DNA of 64,000 nt from an uncultured Planctomycetaceae bacterium (lineage in GTDB: Bacteria > Planctomycetota > Planctomycetia > Planctomycetales > Planctomycetaceae), in assembly GCA_903858815.1 (NCBI GenBank), contig CAIOKE010000133.1, forward strand, positions 186,001-250,000, written 5' to 3'. Positions 21,594 to 35,087 of this stretch are shown here, one piece after another (the stretch's first letter is position 1; the number at the start of each line of letters is the position of its first letter). A model generated the notes under the pieces. It worked only from the letters and a program-made list of their open reading frames with translations. It searched no databases and was not told where the DNA came from. The position numbers were made by a program, and so were the translations under genes.

Positions 21594-22568
21594 TCAGTTT
21601 CCCCCAGTACGTCCCTTGAACAGTCGCCGATCCATCCGCGGATTAAACGGCGTCCACGCCGACTCGGTGTTCAGGTCCTCAGAAATCGCTCGATTGAATT
21701 CGTGCAGCTTCGAATCCAGAGTATCAATGCAGTTCAGTGCCAGTGCTTCCGGAGTCATCGGGATCGTCGGACTGCCGAATTCCCGAGTCCCATGATGACT
21801 GATCAGCATATGCTTGACTCGCAGTATTCGCTCGCCATCCAGAGGACGCCCCAGACGCGATTCCGTCACCATAAGCTTCTCATGCAGGATCTCCATCCCC
21901 AGATGTATGTGCCCCAGCAGTTGCCCCTCGTCCGTATACACGAGTACCGGGTCCCAGCCCAACTCACGAGTCTTTCCAATGTCGTGCAGCAGTACCCCGA
22001 TCAGCAGCAGATCACGATCCAGCGACGGATACACCTGACTTAACCGATCGGCTGCCTCACTCATTGAAACTACATGCTCAATCAGCCCCCCCTGATACGC
22101 ATGATGAGCCTTCACGCCTGCCGGAGCTGCACACAGTGCCGTCACCAGGCCGTCATCCTCCATAATACAGGTGGCCAGCATCCCCAGATCCGGACAACGA
22201 ATCGAACTGAGCAGTTGCCGCAGCCGCTGCAGCAGCGGACCAGCCTGAGTCTGTGGCTGCTGCTGAAAATCAGCGGGATTGCAGGAACTGTCCGAAACTG
22301 CATCCATACCAGCCACAATCATCTGCAGGTTGCCCTGATACAACTGCACTTTGCCACGCACACGCACAAATCCGCCAGGGACGTATTCCTGCGCAGCAGA
22401 CTCCTGCACATTCCACATCAATCCACTGATAACGCCCGTGCGATCACGCAGCGTTGCCAGCATGTACAAACTGGCATTCCGATTAGCCCGCAACTGACGA
22501 TCCGCCAACAGAAAAATCTCGTTGACGTTGTCGCCATCCTTCAGCTCTCTGACAAACGTGCGGGCCAT
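21594..22568 (-). CDS. HD-domain 3'-5' exoribonuclease YhaM-like protein (OB-fold + HD)
   Basis: FVRELKDGDNVNEIFLLADRQLRANRNASLYMLATLRDRTG; HHAYQGGLIEHVVSM; LLIGVLLHDIGKTREL; LGHIHLG. Confidence 0.85.
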   Translation of the reverse strand: MARTFVRELKDGDNVNEIFLLADRQLRANRNASLYMLATLRDRTGVISGLMWNVQESAAQEYVPGGFVRVRGKVQLYQGNLQMIVAGMDAVSDSSCNPADFQQQPQTQAGPLLQRLRQLLSSIRCPDLGMLATCIMEDDGLVTALCAAPAGVKAHHAYQGGLIEHVVSMSEAADRLSQVYPSLDRDLLLIGVLLHDIGKTRELGWDPVLVYTDEGQLLGHIHLGMEILHEKLMVTESRLGRPLDGERILRVKHMLISHHGTREFGSPTIPMTPEALALNCIDTLDSKLHEFNRAISEDLNTESAWTPFNPRMDRRLFKGRTGGN

Positions 22569-22856
22569 GAAAAATGCTGCTTTCACCTGAACGCCAATGA
22601 TCCCCCGCAGAGCGTCTGCGCTGCACACGCACCAGCGGGAACACAAAAATCCATGCTGGCATCATAAACTTCCGCAGCGACACCTGACAGCCTCAGCCCA
22701 CCGCCTGCCCCCAACAGCAATAAAACCATGGCATTTCGGGGAATTTACCGGTTCTCAAACATGGCAGTTGGTCTACGAGTTTTCGGGAATGCTGCTAAGA
22801 TGCGTCGGTTCTCAATTTCTTCTGCCCTCCATGAACCCCGTCTATTCAGGTTTCCT

Positions 22857-24578
<1,722 letters not shown>

Positions 24579-24592
24579 ACAGCACCACCACC

Positions 24593-26320
24593 TCACTCCA
24601 TAGCCTCGTAACGATTCACCACCTCAGAAAACTCCGCCAGGTGCGAGTAGTCCTGTTTCCAGGTGGTGTACATCACTCCCGTAATACCGCTGATGCGTTG
24701 CTGCCTGACCGTCTCCAGCCAGCGCCCGATCTGCTGCGCATCCGCGTCATAGTAACCAGCCAGTAACTGGCGATGACCACGCTCCTCAAAAAACTTCAGA
24801 CTCTCCTCACGCAAACCAAAGTTCCAATTCACCACCAGCACGTCGCGAGTCAGTCCTTCCCACGATCCGCTCAGGTCACCATTCACCAGATAATAGTTAT
24901 CCACCGCATTATGGTGCGGGTCAAACATGTCGCTCCAAACAAACACACGCCGATTTGAATTCAGCTTCCGCAGATAGTCAGAGCAGAATCGAACGTTGTC
25001 CGCGACTACCTGACCCGCTGTCTTTCCGGTCCTCTGAAAGCTTTCATCCCACCCCAGCACACGCCACTCGTCATGAGACATCATCCGATCCGTCCGAGGA
25101 AATATCCGCTCCACCGCGTCCGCCTGTCCTCGCAGCAATTGCTGAAATGCCGGTTCCGTCACACAGGCACACACCTGACCATCATAAATCACATGCGGAT
25201 GAAACCATGAAACCCGCAATCGAGTCCCGTTCGGGAAGTCCCGCTTCAGGACAATCGCAGGCGATTCATGCCATACCTGATACTCACCCGCATAAGGCAC
25301 TCGGCCCAGCAGCGGATCCGTCACCGGTTCAAAATCCTGACCTTCCGCCAGCAGAACCGCTGGCTCAACCTCTCGTGCCACCTTCAAAGGCGCGCCGTTT
25401 CGACGCACAACATTCAAAAGCCCGCACTCCTCCAGTTGTGCGTCTGCCAGCCATAAGGAACCGCCCGTTGGCCCCCACGCACCCAGATACACATTCACCT
25501 GCTCGCTGCCCAGCGAATTGAAAGTGATGTGCTGAGTCGTCCAGTCTGTAGTCCGTCCCACCTGCAGATTCGTATGGCTCAAACGCCGACCACTGGCAGC
25601 ATCCAGCACCACAATCCGGGGCTGACCTCGAAAATCCAGTGTCCTCACTCGAACCGATACGTGATAATGCCGAAACGGTGCCACTCGGACGGATTTCATC
25701 GCCCGACAGTTCTCGCCCTTCGGACTCTCAACTCGCAGACCGGCCCCCTCAGATCGCAGCGATTCGTCCACAAAATCCCAGGCTTTGCGATCCCCCAGCG
25801 ATGGCAGTGAAACAGGCGGATCCGCCACCAGCAGCGCCCGACCGGATTGCACCTCAAATAAGGCATCACGAACCGGAAGACCCTCAGCCAGATTCGGATT
25901 CTGAGCCAGCAGATCGTTGGAATAACCCACGGGAAATACTGCCGGAACCAGATTCAGATTCAACTCGTCCGCCAGTCGCCGCACCCGCTCGACATGCCGA
26001 AAATAACGCTCGTCCAGTTCATGCAGACGACTGAACTTCGAATCAGATAACAGCACGTGCGTAAAACCAAGACCCGCAGCTTCACGCATCAGCCCTTCAA
26101 GGCGATCCACATTCTCCTCAACCAGCAGATTGGTCGGAGCATACACCCAGCGTTCAAGTCGCTGGGCCCTGGCAGGACTGGGCAAACTCAGCACAACACC
26201 ACAGCACAACACCAGCCACAGAAACCCTGCGACAAAACCCCGATACCGCGGAACACTGGGCTCAGTGCTCCGCTGTATCAGGTTGGCGTCAGATATCACC
26301 ATCAGACACTGGTCCGACAT
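24593..26320 (-). CDS. Secreted hypothetical protein, putative glycoside-hydrolase-like TIM barrel
   Basis: Signal-like FVAGFLWLVLCCGVVLSLPSPARA; repeated HVLLSDSKFSRLHELD / NLNLVPAVFPVGYSNDL; WSDMFDPHHNAV. Family assignment uncertain. Confidence 0.6.
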   Translation of the reverse strand: MSDQCLMVISDANLIQRSTEPSVPRYRGFVAGFLWLVLCCGVVLSLPSPARAQRLERWVYAPTNLLVEENVDRLEGLMREAAGLGFTHVLLSDSKFSRLHELDERYFRHVERVRRLADELNLNLVPAVFPVGYSNDLLAQNPNLAEGLPVRDALFEVQSGRALLVADPPVSLPSLGDRKAWDFVDESLRSEGAGLRVESPKGENCRAMKSVRVAPFRHYHVSVRVRTLDFRGQPRIVVLDAASGRRLSHTNLQVGRTTDWTTQHITFNSLGSEQVNVYLGAWGPTGGSLWLADAQLEECGLLNVVRRNGAPLKVAREVEPAVLLAEGQDFEPVTDPLLGRVPYAGEYQVWHESPAIVLKRDFPNGTRLRVSWFHPHVIYDGQVCACVTEPAFQQLLRGQADAVERIFPRTDRMMSHDEWRVLGWDESFQRTGKTAGQVVADNVRFCSDYLRKLNSNRRVFVWSDMFDPHHNAVDNYYLVNGDLSGSWEGLTRDVLVVNWNFGLREESLKFFEERGHRQLLAGYYDADAQQIGRWLETVRQQRISGITGVMYTTWKQDYSHLAEFSEVVNRYEAME

Positions 26321-26391
26321 TCCAACCCCCGACCTGCTGCACCGCCGGACGCCGACACTCTGCCAAACCCTGCAAACACGCCGACCAACCC

Positions 26392-28347
26392 TCAATCTTC
26401 GTCAGAACGCAGCTTCGCGAGAATGCTGAGATCCTCCAGAGTTGTTGTGTCCTGCGTCGATTCACGACCAGCCGCGATGTCACGCAGCAAACGCCGCATA
26501 ATCTTGCCACTGCGAGTCTTCGGGAGTGCAACCGCAAATCGCACCTGATCCGGCGTTGCCAGAGCACCAATCACCTGACGGACGTGCTGAGTCAGTTCAA
26601 CCTTCAGTCCGTCGTCACCCTCACCGGATTTCAATGTCACAAAGCAGCAGATTCCCTCACCCTTGATCTCATGCGGAAATCCAACAACCGCCGCCTCCGC
26701 AACCTGCGGATGAGCCACCAGGGCGCTTTCAACTTCCATCGTACTGAGTCGATGCCCGGAGACATTCAGCACGTCATCCACACGCCCCATCACCCACAGA
26801 TATCCATCCTCGTCATACCGAGCACCGTCGCCGGCAAAATAGCAACCGGGAACTTCGGAAAAATAGGTCTTTTTGAATCGCTCGTGATCCCCATACAAAG
26901 TCCTCAGCATCGAAGGCCACGGCTGACGCATCACCAGCAGCCCACCCTCGTTCTTTCCCAGACTTTCACCCGCACGCGTCACAATGTCCGGCACCACTCC
27001 CGGCAATGGATGACAGCAGCTTCCAGGCTTTGTCGGTGTCACCCCGGGCAGCGGACTTACCATAATCGACCCGGTCTCCGTCTGCCACCACGTGTCCACA
27101 ATCGGACAACGCTCCTGGCCAATCACACGGTGATACCACATCCATGCCTCCGGATTGATCGGCTCACCCACCGAACCCAGCAGCCGCAGACTGCTCAGAT
27201 CATACTTTTCCGGCCAGTGATTGCCCCACTTGATAAACGCCCGAATCGCTGTCGGCGCCGTGTAGAAGATGCTCACACGGTACTTTTCAATCAACTCCCA
27301 GAAACGCCCCTCGTCCGGCCAGTTCGGAGCCCCCTCGTACATCATCACCGTTGCACCATTCGACAACGGTCCATAACAGATGTAACTGTGGCCCGTAATC
27401 CAGCCAATGTCGGCCGTGCACCAGTAAGTATCGTCCTCCTTCAGATCAAATACCCACCGCGATGTCATTGTCGTACCAAGCAGATAACCAGCCGTGGTGT
27501 GCATCACTCCCTTCGGCTTCCCTGTACTGCCGGACGTATACAGAATGAACAGGGGATGCTCACTGTCCAGTTGCACAGGATCACACTCCGCAGACACCTC
27601 CTGCATCAACTCGTGCCACCAGAAATCCCGGTCCGGCACCATGTCCACTTCACCACCCGTACGCCGCACAACGACTACTTTTTCCACCGTTGGCGAACGG
27701 TCCAGACTGGCGTCGACCGCGGCCTTCAATGGAACCTCCTTGCCACGACGCCAGCCACCATCCGCTGTTACGACAACTTTGGCCTGAGCATCGTTGTTGC
27801 GGTCCGCTACAGCATCTGCACTGAAACCACCGAAAATGATCGAGTGCACTGCGCCAATTCGTGAACACGCCAGCATGGCAATGGTCAACTCTGGAATCAT
27901 CGGCATGTACAATGTCACCCGATCACCAACCTGCACCCCCAGTTTCTTCAGCACATTCGCAAATCGACAGACCTCACGATGCAGATCCTGGTAACGCAGC
28001 ACCCGCGTATCACCTGGCTCGCCTTCCCAGATAATCGCCGCCTTGTTGCGACGCGAACCCTTCAGATGACGATCCACACAGTTATAGCTGGCGTTGATCC
28101 GCGCACCAGCAAACCACTTCGTCTCTGGCATCTGCCCCTGTAACACAGAATCCCAGCGACGAAACCAGTCCAGATTCTCCGCCATCTCGCCCCAGAAACC
28201 CGCCGGATCGTCCTTTGCACGCTTCCACATCGCCTCATACTGCTGACGACTGCTGATATGAGCCTGCGCAGCAAAGGTCGCCGGTGGGGCAAACGAACGA
28301 GTCTCTTTCAATACACTTTGAATACTCTGAATGCCAGTGGAACTCAT
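26392..28347 (-). CDS. acsA: Acetyl-CoA synthetase
   Basis: [90 protein letters not shown]. Start at internal Met 28347. Confidence 0.96.
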   Translation of the reverse strand: MSSTGIQSIQSVLKETRSFAPPATFAAQAHISSRQQYEAMWKRAKDDPAGFWGEMAENLDWFRRWDSVLQGQMPETKWFAGARINASYNCVDRHLKGSRRNKAAIIWEGEPGDTRVLRYQDLHREVCRFANVLKKLGVQVGDRVTLYMPMIPELTIAMLACSRIGAVHSIIFGGFSADAVADRNNDAQAKVVVTADGGWRRGKEVPLKAAVDASLDRSPTVEKVVVVRRTGGEVDMVPDRDFWWHELMQEVSAECDPVQLDSEHPLFILYTSGSTGKPKGVMHTTAGYLLGTTMTSRWVFDLKEDDTYWCTADIGWITGHSYICYGPLSNGATVMMYEGAPNWPDEGRFWELIEKYRVSIFYTAPTAIRAFIKWGNHWPEKYDLSSLRLLGSVGEPINPEAWMWYHRVIGQERCPIVDTWWQTETGSIMVSPLPGVTPTKPGSCCHPLPGVVPDIVTRAGESLGKNEGGLLVMRQPWPSMLRTLYGDHERFKKTYFSEVPGCYFAGDGARYDEDGYLWVMGRVDDVLNVSGHRLSTMEVESALVAHPQVAEAAVVGFPHEIKGEGICCFVTLKSGEGDDGLKVELTQHVRQVIGALATPDQVRFAVALPKTRSGKIMRRLLRDIAAGRESTQDTTTLEDLSILAKLRSDED

Positions 28348-28539
28348 TGGATCAACTGCTCCTGCGTGGGACCCGATGCTCAACTGCTGCACCAGGCATT
28401 GAATGTCACCAATCTCACCCGTCAACCTGCTGCACGAATGACCGGTTGGACGCCACTCGCGACGTACCATTCTGTCGAATCACACCCGTCATTGTCCACC
28501 AGAACCGCGGGTGTTGTTCAAAGACCGCCAACGAAAAAA

Positions 28540-28561
28540 GGCTCTGCATTGATGCAGAGCC
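28540..28561 (-). terminator. Intrinsic terminator downstream of rplX
   Basis: GGCTCTGCA-TTGA-TGCAGAGCC 9-bp stem; flanking aaaaaa (28534-28539) is a T-run on the minus strand. Confidence 0.8.
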
Positions 28562-28646
28562 CTCCAGACTTCTTTTTGTTGAACCACCCAGCAGTGCCAC
28601 GTCGAACGCAGGCTGCAAAAAACAACCCCGTCAGCCCCGCACCCGG

Positions 28647-28982
28647 TTACTTCTTCGCCGGGGACAGGGCCCGCACAACCGCACCCGACTTGCGCGACAC
28701 CAGATCCTTGCTGCCGTCCTCGTTCACTCGCACAGACACCTTAGTCGGCGTATTCGTCGTCGGATCAATCAATGCCACATTCGATGCATCAATTGCCAGT
28801 TCTGTCTGCAAACGACCACCCTGAGGACTTTTCGGATGACCACGCTTCACGTGCTTCAAAACCCGATTCACACCCTCAACAACCAACTTGCCGTTCTTCC
28901 TGTCCACAGAAAGAACCGGACCACGAACGCCCGAGCTGTTCCCCGTCAAAACCTGAACTACGTCACCCTTCCGAATGTGCAT
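28647..28982 (-). CDS. rplX: 50S ribosomal protein L24
   Basis: MHIRKGDVVQVLTGNSSGVRGPVLSVDRKNGKLVVEGVNRVLKHVKRG: canonical KOW-containing L24 N-terminus. Confidence 0.93.
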   Translation of the reverse strand: MHIRKGDVVQVLTGNSSGVRGPVLSVDRKNGKLVVEGVNRVLKHVKRGHPKSPQGGRLQTELAIDASNVALIDPTTNTPTKVSVRVNEDGSKDLVSRKSGAVVRALSPAKK

Positions 28983-29309
28983 CGCTGACTCCAGACACCC
29001 GCAAAAAACTTGTTCGCTGTAAACTACCCGCAGAACCAGATTGCCGTTACCCGCACAACGCTCTCTGACAGGAACCCCAGATTATCGACAGCCACTGAAA
29101 GCCACCAACACTGTATTTCCCGCCAAATCATCCCGAGTAAAATCATGCCCAGAGCACTTACGCCCCAAAGGCATCACGTCAGAAACAGCAGATTCCAGTG
29201 AACTGACGCAAACATCCGGATTTTCGGCCAAGCAGACAGAATGACGAACCACTCACTGGAAATCAAGCCCACAGACCCCCACCACAAACCTTTCCCAGCG
29301 AATTGCCGA

Positions 29310-29939
29310 TCAACTCACTCCAATCGAACGCAAAAACTGGACTCCCGCGACCATCGTTGCCGCACACTGGATCGCCTCGTAAATCGCCTCGTCAGCCACT
29401 CCCGACTGACGCACCTTAGCAACATGAGCAGATGTACACGGCTTGCAGCTGTTGATGTCGCTCAAGCTTAAATTGATCAACTCAACCGTCGTTTCATCCA
29501 AAGATGTCCCCTGAAATGTGTGCGCCCGTAAACCCACCCCCATCCCATTGAATACGTCCGTCCCACTGATATCCCGGAACTTGAATAACACATTATACAT
29601 AGAATTCGTGGCCCCCACCGCCAGCGCCTCGGCCATCTCGACCCGCGATACGCCGCGCGCCTCAGCGAAGGTCGCCAGAAAATCCAGCCAGCGAGAACTT
29701 CCGCCCTGCCCCACCACAGCCGCGGCAATCAACAACTTCCGCTTCTCATCCAGCTTCCCTGCCGACAGGACAAACTTTCGGAAATTCATGAAAAAATCGT
29801 GCAAAAATGCCGGAACCGACGCGAAGTAACGAAAGATCTCAGGGATCTCAGTCACCCCCAGAACCTCCCGAATGCGCTCATACGCCTGAGCCGCCTTATC
29901 TTCCGCCTGCTCCGCACTGACCGGTTCCACAAATGCCAT
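29310..29939 (-). CDS. Carboxymuconolactone decarboxylase/AhpD-like protein
   Basis: MAFVEPVSAEQAEDKAAQAYERIREVLGVTEIPEIFRYFASVP; INSCKPCTSAHVAKVRQSGVADEAIYEAIQ (CxxC...H AhpD motif). Start chosen at Met 29939. Confidence 0.8.
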   Translation of the reverse strand: MAFVEPVSAEQAEDKAAQAYERIREVLGVTEIPEIFRYFASVPAFLHDFFMNFRKFVLSAGKLDEKRKLLIAAAVVGQGGSSRWLDFLATFAEARGVSRVEMAEALAVGATNSMYNVLFKFRDISGTDVFNGMGVGLRAHTFQGTSLDETTVELINLSLSDINSCKPCTSAHVAKVRQSGVADEAIYEAIQCAATMVAGVQFLRSIGVS

Positions 29940-30319
29940 CACCCGTCTCCCCACGCAGAAATACTCAATTCCCGCAAACTCCACTGACGTCAGCCCTGCA
30001 TCATTGCAGAACCATTGAGATTTCAAGCGAATGAATACAAAACCGTCAGGAATTTCCTCGCTGATCTCCCCCTGCAAAACCTCTCCAGAACTGTCCCTTT
30101 CCCGGACCTGAAAATCAGGCACAAATTCTCCATGTTCTCTCGAGCAGCATCCGATAAGCCAAGGCAGTGCAAAATCGTCTCGGGAAAGCTGTAAGTCCCG
30201 TTTTGGCAAGCGTTTATCGGCAATCTTTGCCGCAGGCCTTGTCTTGACAATCCGGACAAACAGCGCTAACTTCCGCGTTCCCGCGGGCTGAGCCCCGCAA
30301 CCACGACAACAGCAAGCGA

Positions 30320-31549
30320 ATGGAGTCGCTTATGTCCGCAGGTACGCCCCGTGCCTCCGCTGAAGATTCAGGGACACCCGTTCCCTTCATCGATCTCGTT
30401 GCACAATACGCAACAATTCGAGATGAAGTGAAAACGGCTGTCGACCGCTGCTTCGAAAGTCAGACCTTCATCCTTGGAGATGAAGTCCTGCAGCTCGAAA
30501 AGGAAATCGCCACCTATTGTGGTGCAAAACACGCCATTGGATGTGCGTCCGGAACTGACGCCCTGATCCTTGCCCTGCTGGCCGCCGGTGTTCAACCGGG
30601 TGACGAAGTCATCACCAGCCCATTCACCTTCTTCGCATCGGCGGGCGCCATTCATCGAATTGGTGCCGTCCCAGTGCTCGTCGATATTGACCCCGTCAGC
30701 TTCAACCTCGACCCACGCTGCGTTGAAGCCGCAATCACATCACGTACTGCGGCGATCATGCCCGTCCATATCTTCGGACAGTGCGCAGAAATGGAACCGC
30801 TCTGGAAACTGGCCTCGGCCTTCGACCTGCCCATCATCGAAGATTCAGCTCAGGCGATCGGAGCCGAATACCGCGGTGAACGGACCGGTGCACTGGGAAA
30901 AATTGGCTGCTTCAGCTTCTTCCCCACCAAGAACCTCGGCGGCGCCGGCGATGGCGGCATCATGACCACGCAGGATGACGACCTCGCTGCACGACTGCGA
31001 CGCCTGCGAGTCCATGGAGATACCGGCGGTTACAACCACGTGGAAGTTGGCTTCAACAGTCGTCTGGATGCACTGCAGGCCGCGGTGCTGCGAGTCAAAC
31101 TGAGACATCTCGACAAGTGGACCGCCGGACGAACCGCGAACGCCGATCGCTATGCCGAACTGATCCGCAGTAATGGACTGGATGACGTTGTCACCCTGCC
31201 CACCACCCTGCCCGATCGGCGACACGTGTTCAATCAGTTCACCACCCGCATCACGGGGGGCCGTCGAGCTGAAGTGATACAGTCGCTCAAAGAGCAGAAA
31301 ATCGGCTGCATGGTCTACTACCCGATTCCACTGCACCTGCAAAAGTGCTTCGCCTATCTTGGCTACAAACAGGGCGATCTGCCGGAGGCAGAACGCGCTG
31401 CGGATGAGGTGCTGTCACTGCCAATCTATGCAGAACTGCCACCGGCTCATCTTGAACGAGTCATTGCTGGACTCTGCCACGCTCTGGACCGCAAAGCAAC
31501 CCTGCCGTTCCCCAGCCAGGCCGAACGTCAGGCACGCAAAGCAGCCTGA
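30320..31549 (+). CDS. DegT/DnrJ/EryC1/StrS family aminotransferase
   Basis: [91 protein letters not shown]. Confidence 0.95.
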   Translation: MESLMSAGTPRASAEDSGTPVPFIDLVAQYATIRDEVKTAVDRCFESQTFILGDEVLQLEKEIATYCGAKHAIGCASGTDALILALLAAGVQPGDEVITSPFTFFASAGAIHRIGAVPVLVDIDPVSFNLDPRCVEAAITSRTAAIMPVHIFGQCAEMEPLWKLASAFDLPIIEDSAQAIGAEYRGERTGALGKIGCFSFFPTKNLGGAGDGGIMTTQDDDLAARLRRLRVHGDTGGYNHVEVGFNSRLDALQAAVLRVKLRHLDKWTAGRTANADRYAELIRSNGLDDVVTLPTTLPDRRHVFNQFTTRITGGRRAEVIQSLKEQKIGCMVYYPIPLHLQKCFAYLGYKQGDLPEAERAADEVLSLPIYAELPPAHLERVIAGLCHALDRKATLPFPSQAERQARKAA

Positions 31550-31575
31550 GTCTCAGCACAGTCACCCGAACTTCA

Positions 31576-31609
31576 CAGCTCGCAGCCAACACCTGCGAGC
31601 TGCTTTTTT
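31576..31609 (+). terminator. Intrinsic terminator of the aminotransferase gene
   Basis: CAGCTCGCAG-CCAACAC-CTGCGAGCTG 10-bp stem followed by cTTTTTT. Confidence 0.85.
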
Positions 31610-31642
31610 GCGCACTCAGAGAAACGCCCGCAAAAAAACGGC

Positions 31643-32296
31643 TCAGGCCGGCTTCCTCGCAATTACCGCAACGCGAGTGAACTTGGCGGGCAGATGCCTG
31701 AGACTCAATCGTGTCATCTGCACGCTGCAGCCGGACTCACGCAGCACCTGCTGCATCAGCGACAGGGTAATATTCGAGTAGCTGTAACGTCGCGACACAA
31801 ATCTGCCTGTGGGACTTTCGGACATCTCCAGATTCAACAGCATGCCGCCAGGAGCCAGCAAACGGACCAATTCTCGCACCGAAGACTCCGTCGATGCCGC
31901 ATACCCCACAACCGCACCCACGCAGATCAGATCAAAACTGCCCTCAGATAACTGCACCACAGATCCACCCGGCGACTGCAGCCGACTGGGATGCGAGATG
32001 TCACTGACGCCCACGGAAATCCGATCTGAATCCAGTCCGCGCTGACGAGCATTCGCGAGAGTCGTAGTAAGAAATCGCGGCTCAAGATCTGTCGCCGTCA
32101 GGACCGAACCCGGCAGACGCTCAAGAAAATGCAGACCCAGCATCCCGGTGCCACAACCCGCATCCAGAATCCGCACCGCACCACTCAAATCCAGCTCCAC
32201 CGTACGCAAAAACCGATCGATGCTGCGCTCGTAGCCCAACGACTTCATGAAGAAGTTGTAGACGTGAGTACTGCGATAGAGCCGTGTCTTCAGCAT
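31643..32296 (-). CDS. Class I SAM-dependent methyltransferase
   Basis: GAVRILDAGCGTGMLGLHFLERLPGSVLTATDLEPRFL; FDLICVGAVVGYA; LVRLLAPGGMLLNLE. Start chosen at Met 32296. Confidence 0.8.
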   Translation of the reverse strand: MLKTRLYRSTHVYNFFMKSLGYERSIDRFLRTVELDLSGAVRILDAGCGTGMLGLHFLERLPGSVLTATDLEPRFLTTTLANARQRGLDSDRISVGVSDISHPSRLQSPGGSVVQLSEGSFDLICVGAVVGYAASTESSVRELVRLLAPGGMLLNLEMSESPTGRFVSRRYSYSNITLSLMQQVLRESGCSVQMTRLSLRHLPAKFTRVAVIARKPA

Positions 32297-32728
32297 TCCA
32301 CTTTTCCCGAACCCCGACACAGACCAACCAATCAACCAGATAACCCGGTGCGCGGCTATCGTCGCCTTCCTGTCGCATTCTGTATCAAAACGTTCATTTT
32401 GCAAAGCCCGTACCCCGGACCACGAACCGCCATGGGCTGCAATCCCATTCAAACAACCCGCTCGGAAATGACACCGCAGGTACATCGATCTCGGGAATTC
32501 ATGACCGTCAACTCCGATTCGCCGCGCGGGGTGTTCCTGCCAAAAACTACAATTCAATTACCAATTCATTCAAATCATTCACGCCCCTCGATTGACCCTT
32601 GATTTCCAGAAGGTTTTTCCATCAAGCAATTCAAGCTTTGGAAAGATAAAAAGGACGTACAAACCCTCAGCATACGGATTTCCATCCGACATGCACGTTG
32701 TCAGAGCACTTGATTTCCAGGAGCTGAC

Positions 32729-33817
32729 ATGGGCCTTGAAGTACGCTACCGCGGCCGCATCGGGAATGCAGACTGCATCGGTCAGTTCGAACAGCAAATC
32801 GTTCGCATGACGGCTCACCTGCAGGGCTGGTCTCAAATCAGACACTCCGCTGATAACTCTGCATCAGCCATCACTCACGGTGTCATCCTGCAACTGCTGC
32901 CCTCACTGCCGCTGCTCAGCCTGCTGCTGTCACCCAACGGAGATCTCATCAGCCTGCAGGCAGCAGTGCAATTTGAAAATCACAACTGCCCACCACCCGA
33001 AAACTGGTGCTCAATCTGTACCAGTCAGAGTGGGCCCGGTGGTCACCTGAAAGTTCTTGTGGTACTGGCTGTTATCAGACAACACTGGTTCCCGCAGTTG
33101 GAAGTGGAAGAAACATCCGGACGATGGTCCGCCATCGCCCTTGCCGCACAGCAGCTGGTCGCAGTCAACACACAACCGATCGTTACGGCGATCCAGTCCG
33201 AACCCACTGATTATCACCAACTGATAGCGACGCTCCATAATCTGATCAACGACGAGCAGTGTTCTCCGACATTTGCTGAATGCCTGACGGCCATGCAGCC
33301 GGATGACAGCCGGCAGTGCCACGATCAGGATGATGACGATGAACTCCTGTGGCTGTGTGAATCCGATTCAGACGACGGCGGTTTCCCCAGCGAATCACTG
33401 CAGTCAGCAACTCAAATTACCTCGGATGAAACAGCTGCAGTCAGGCTCACAGAGCACACGGAATTCAAACTGCGTTCACACACCATGGCACTGTTTCTCT
33501 GGATCAACAGAGCGATTGTGACCGAAACAGTCCTGATTGATCCCGATGAAACTGTGATCTGGTCCGCCATAGTGTTCCTGACCAATCACTGCAGCTGCAC
33601 CGAAGAACTGCTGCCGCTGCGAAATGCACCCGATATCACTGATCGCCTCAGTAATCACCTGCGCAAAACGCTGTGGTTTGCTGATGCCCTGCAGCATGCC
33701 ATCAATCGACTGGTCAACCGACAGCGACTCTCTATCGCCGCCGCCATCACCGGGCAGACGGAAACTCAGCTGATCATCAATGAAGCCAATCAGTTGCTGG
33801 CCAGTTCGCAGACCTGA
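32729..33817 (+). CDS. Hypothetical protein, no recognised domain
   Basis: 362-aa ORF with AGGAG 6-8 nt before ATG; acidic linker DQDDDDELLWLCESDSDDGG. Confidence 0.65.
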   Translation: MGLEVRYRGRIGNADCIGQFEQQIVRMTAHLQGWSQIRHSADNSASAITHGVILQLLPSLPLLSLLLSPNGDLISLQAAVQFENHNCPPPENWCSICTSQSGPGGHLKVLVVLAVIRQHWFPQLEVEETSGRWSAIALAAQQLVAVNTQPIVTAIQSEPTDYHQLIATLHNLINDEQCSPTFAECLTAMQPDDSRQCHDQDDDDELLWLCESDSDDGGFPSESLQSATQITSDETAAVRLTEHTEFKLRSHTMALFLWINRAIVTETVLIDPDETVIWSAIVFLTNHCSCTEELLPLRNAPDITDRLSNHLRKTLWFADALQHAINRLVNRQRLSIAAAITGQTETQLIINEANQLLASSQT

Positions 33818-33976
33818 CACTTCATCCCCTGCCACCCTCCCACAACTGCAGGCAGAACTCGACGGCTCAGAACCAGTCGATGGCAACTCACCTCATGATC
33901 CAATAGCGTGAGTGATTCCGGGTGCGAGCACAAAACGCGAGGCAGCAGCTCCCCACTGATCACTGACAACTGAAAA

Positions 33977-35080
33977 CTATTCCCCCAATTGACTCAGTGT
34001 CATGCGCTGCTGCAGCACGACCGCACCTGACTGATCACAAATCTGCATCCGTATCACCGGATCACTTACCGACCAGTCCACGAGGATATTCCCGTAGTTC
34101 GTATCAAACCACGTCAGCCCCACTCGATACGGATTGATCTCATTTGCAAATCGGACTCCCAGCTTCGTGAAGTTGCCGGAGGGTGCATTCAGACTACTGC
34201 TGGTCGCCTCAAACAAAGGATACCCAACTCCCTCGTCTGTTCCCGGCGGCAAAGCTGCCAGCTCCGCCAGATGTCGGTCACCACTGATCAACAGCACCCC
34301 TTCAGCTCTCGTCTCCCGAATCAGCCTGAACAAACGAGCTCGCTCACGAGGAAAATTGCCCCACATCTCCCAGCCATGCTGGTTCGATAGCACCTGATAA
34401 CTGGACCCAATCACTCGCAACTCTGCCGGTTGCTGCAACTGCTGCTTCAGCCATGACCATTGCGCCTCACCCAGTACTGTGGCCGCTGGATCATCGTTCG
34501 GTACATAACGGCCCCGATATCCCTCACCTGGCTCACCCCCGGCGAACCCCTTCTTCAACGGGCTGCGGAAATATCGTGCATCCAGCAGAATCACCTGCAC
34601 ACGCTGACCCACCGGACCATACACCGCTGACCAGTACACACCTTCTCGATGCCGCCGCGGATCACCAGCTTCAGCACCCAAAAAATCCAGAAAAACTCGC
34701 TGCGATTCTGCCCGCAACTCAAACTCAGCGCCCGCATCGTCCCGACCAAAATCATGATCGTCCCACGTCGCTGCAATCGGACAGGTTGCCCGCAGCCTGG
34801 CAAACCCCGGCTGCCGCTGCAGCTGGCCATACTTTTCACGCAACAACTGCATGTCGTCCGTATCACCATAGATATTGTCACCCAGCAGAATGAACAAATC
34901 CGGAGCCCCGGCAACAACGGCATCCCAGATCGGCTGCGGTTGGTCCTGCTTCGCACACGAACCAAACGAAATCCGCCCGATCGGCTGCTGCGCACAAACC
35001 ACTCCGCTGGACATCAACAGCCACAGCAGATATCCCGAGACCAGCCCACCAACCCGCCTGAATCCATCTGCAAGTTCCAT
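33977..35080 (-). CDS. PhoD-like alkaline phosphatase-family secreted phosphodiesterase
   Basis: [64 protein letters not shown]. Met 35080 gives a good signal peptide. Confidence 0.85.
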   Translation of the reverse strand: MELADGFRRVGGLVSGYLLWLLMSSGVVCAQQPIGRISFGSCAKQDQPQPIWDAVVAGAPDLFILLGDNIYGDTDDMQLLREKYGQLQRQPGFARLRATCPIAATWDDHDFGRDDAGAEFELRAESQRVFLDFLGAEAGDPRRHREGVYWSAVYGPVGQRVQVILLDARYFRSPLKKGFAGGEPGEGYRGRYVPNDDPAATVLGEAQWSWLKQQLQQPAELRVIGSSYQVLSNQHGWEMWGNFPRERARLFRLIRETRAEGVLLISGDRHLAELAALPPGTDEGVGYPLFEATSSSLNAPSGNFTKLGVRFANEINPYRVGLTWFDTNYGNILVDWSVSDPVIRMQICDQSGAVVLQQRMTLSQLGE

Positions 35081-35087
35081 CAGCCAG

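Noticed and set aside
22728-22856. Longer N-terminus for prolyl-tRNA synthetase
   Set aside because: Residues before [13 protein letters not shown] do not match the conserved ProS start; the internal Met at 22857 is preferred.
27494-27864. Plus-strand ORFs antisense to acsA (up to 426 aa for 26584..27864)
   Set aside because: Shadow ORFs of a highly conserved gene in moderately GC-rich DNA.
32579-32845. 88-aa minus-strand ORF overlapping the start of the 32729 gene
   Set aside because: Overlaps a better-supported ORF with good SD on the opposite strand; no recognisable motif.
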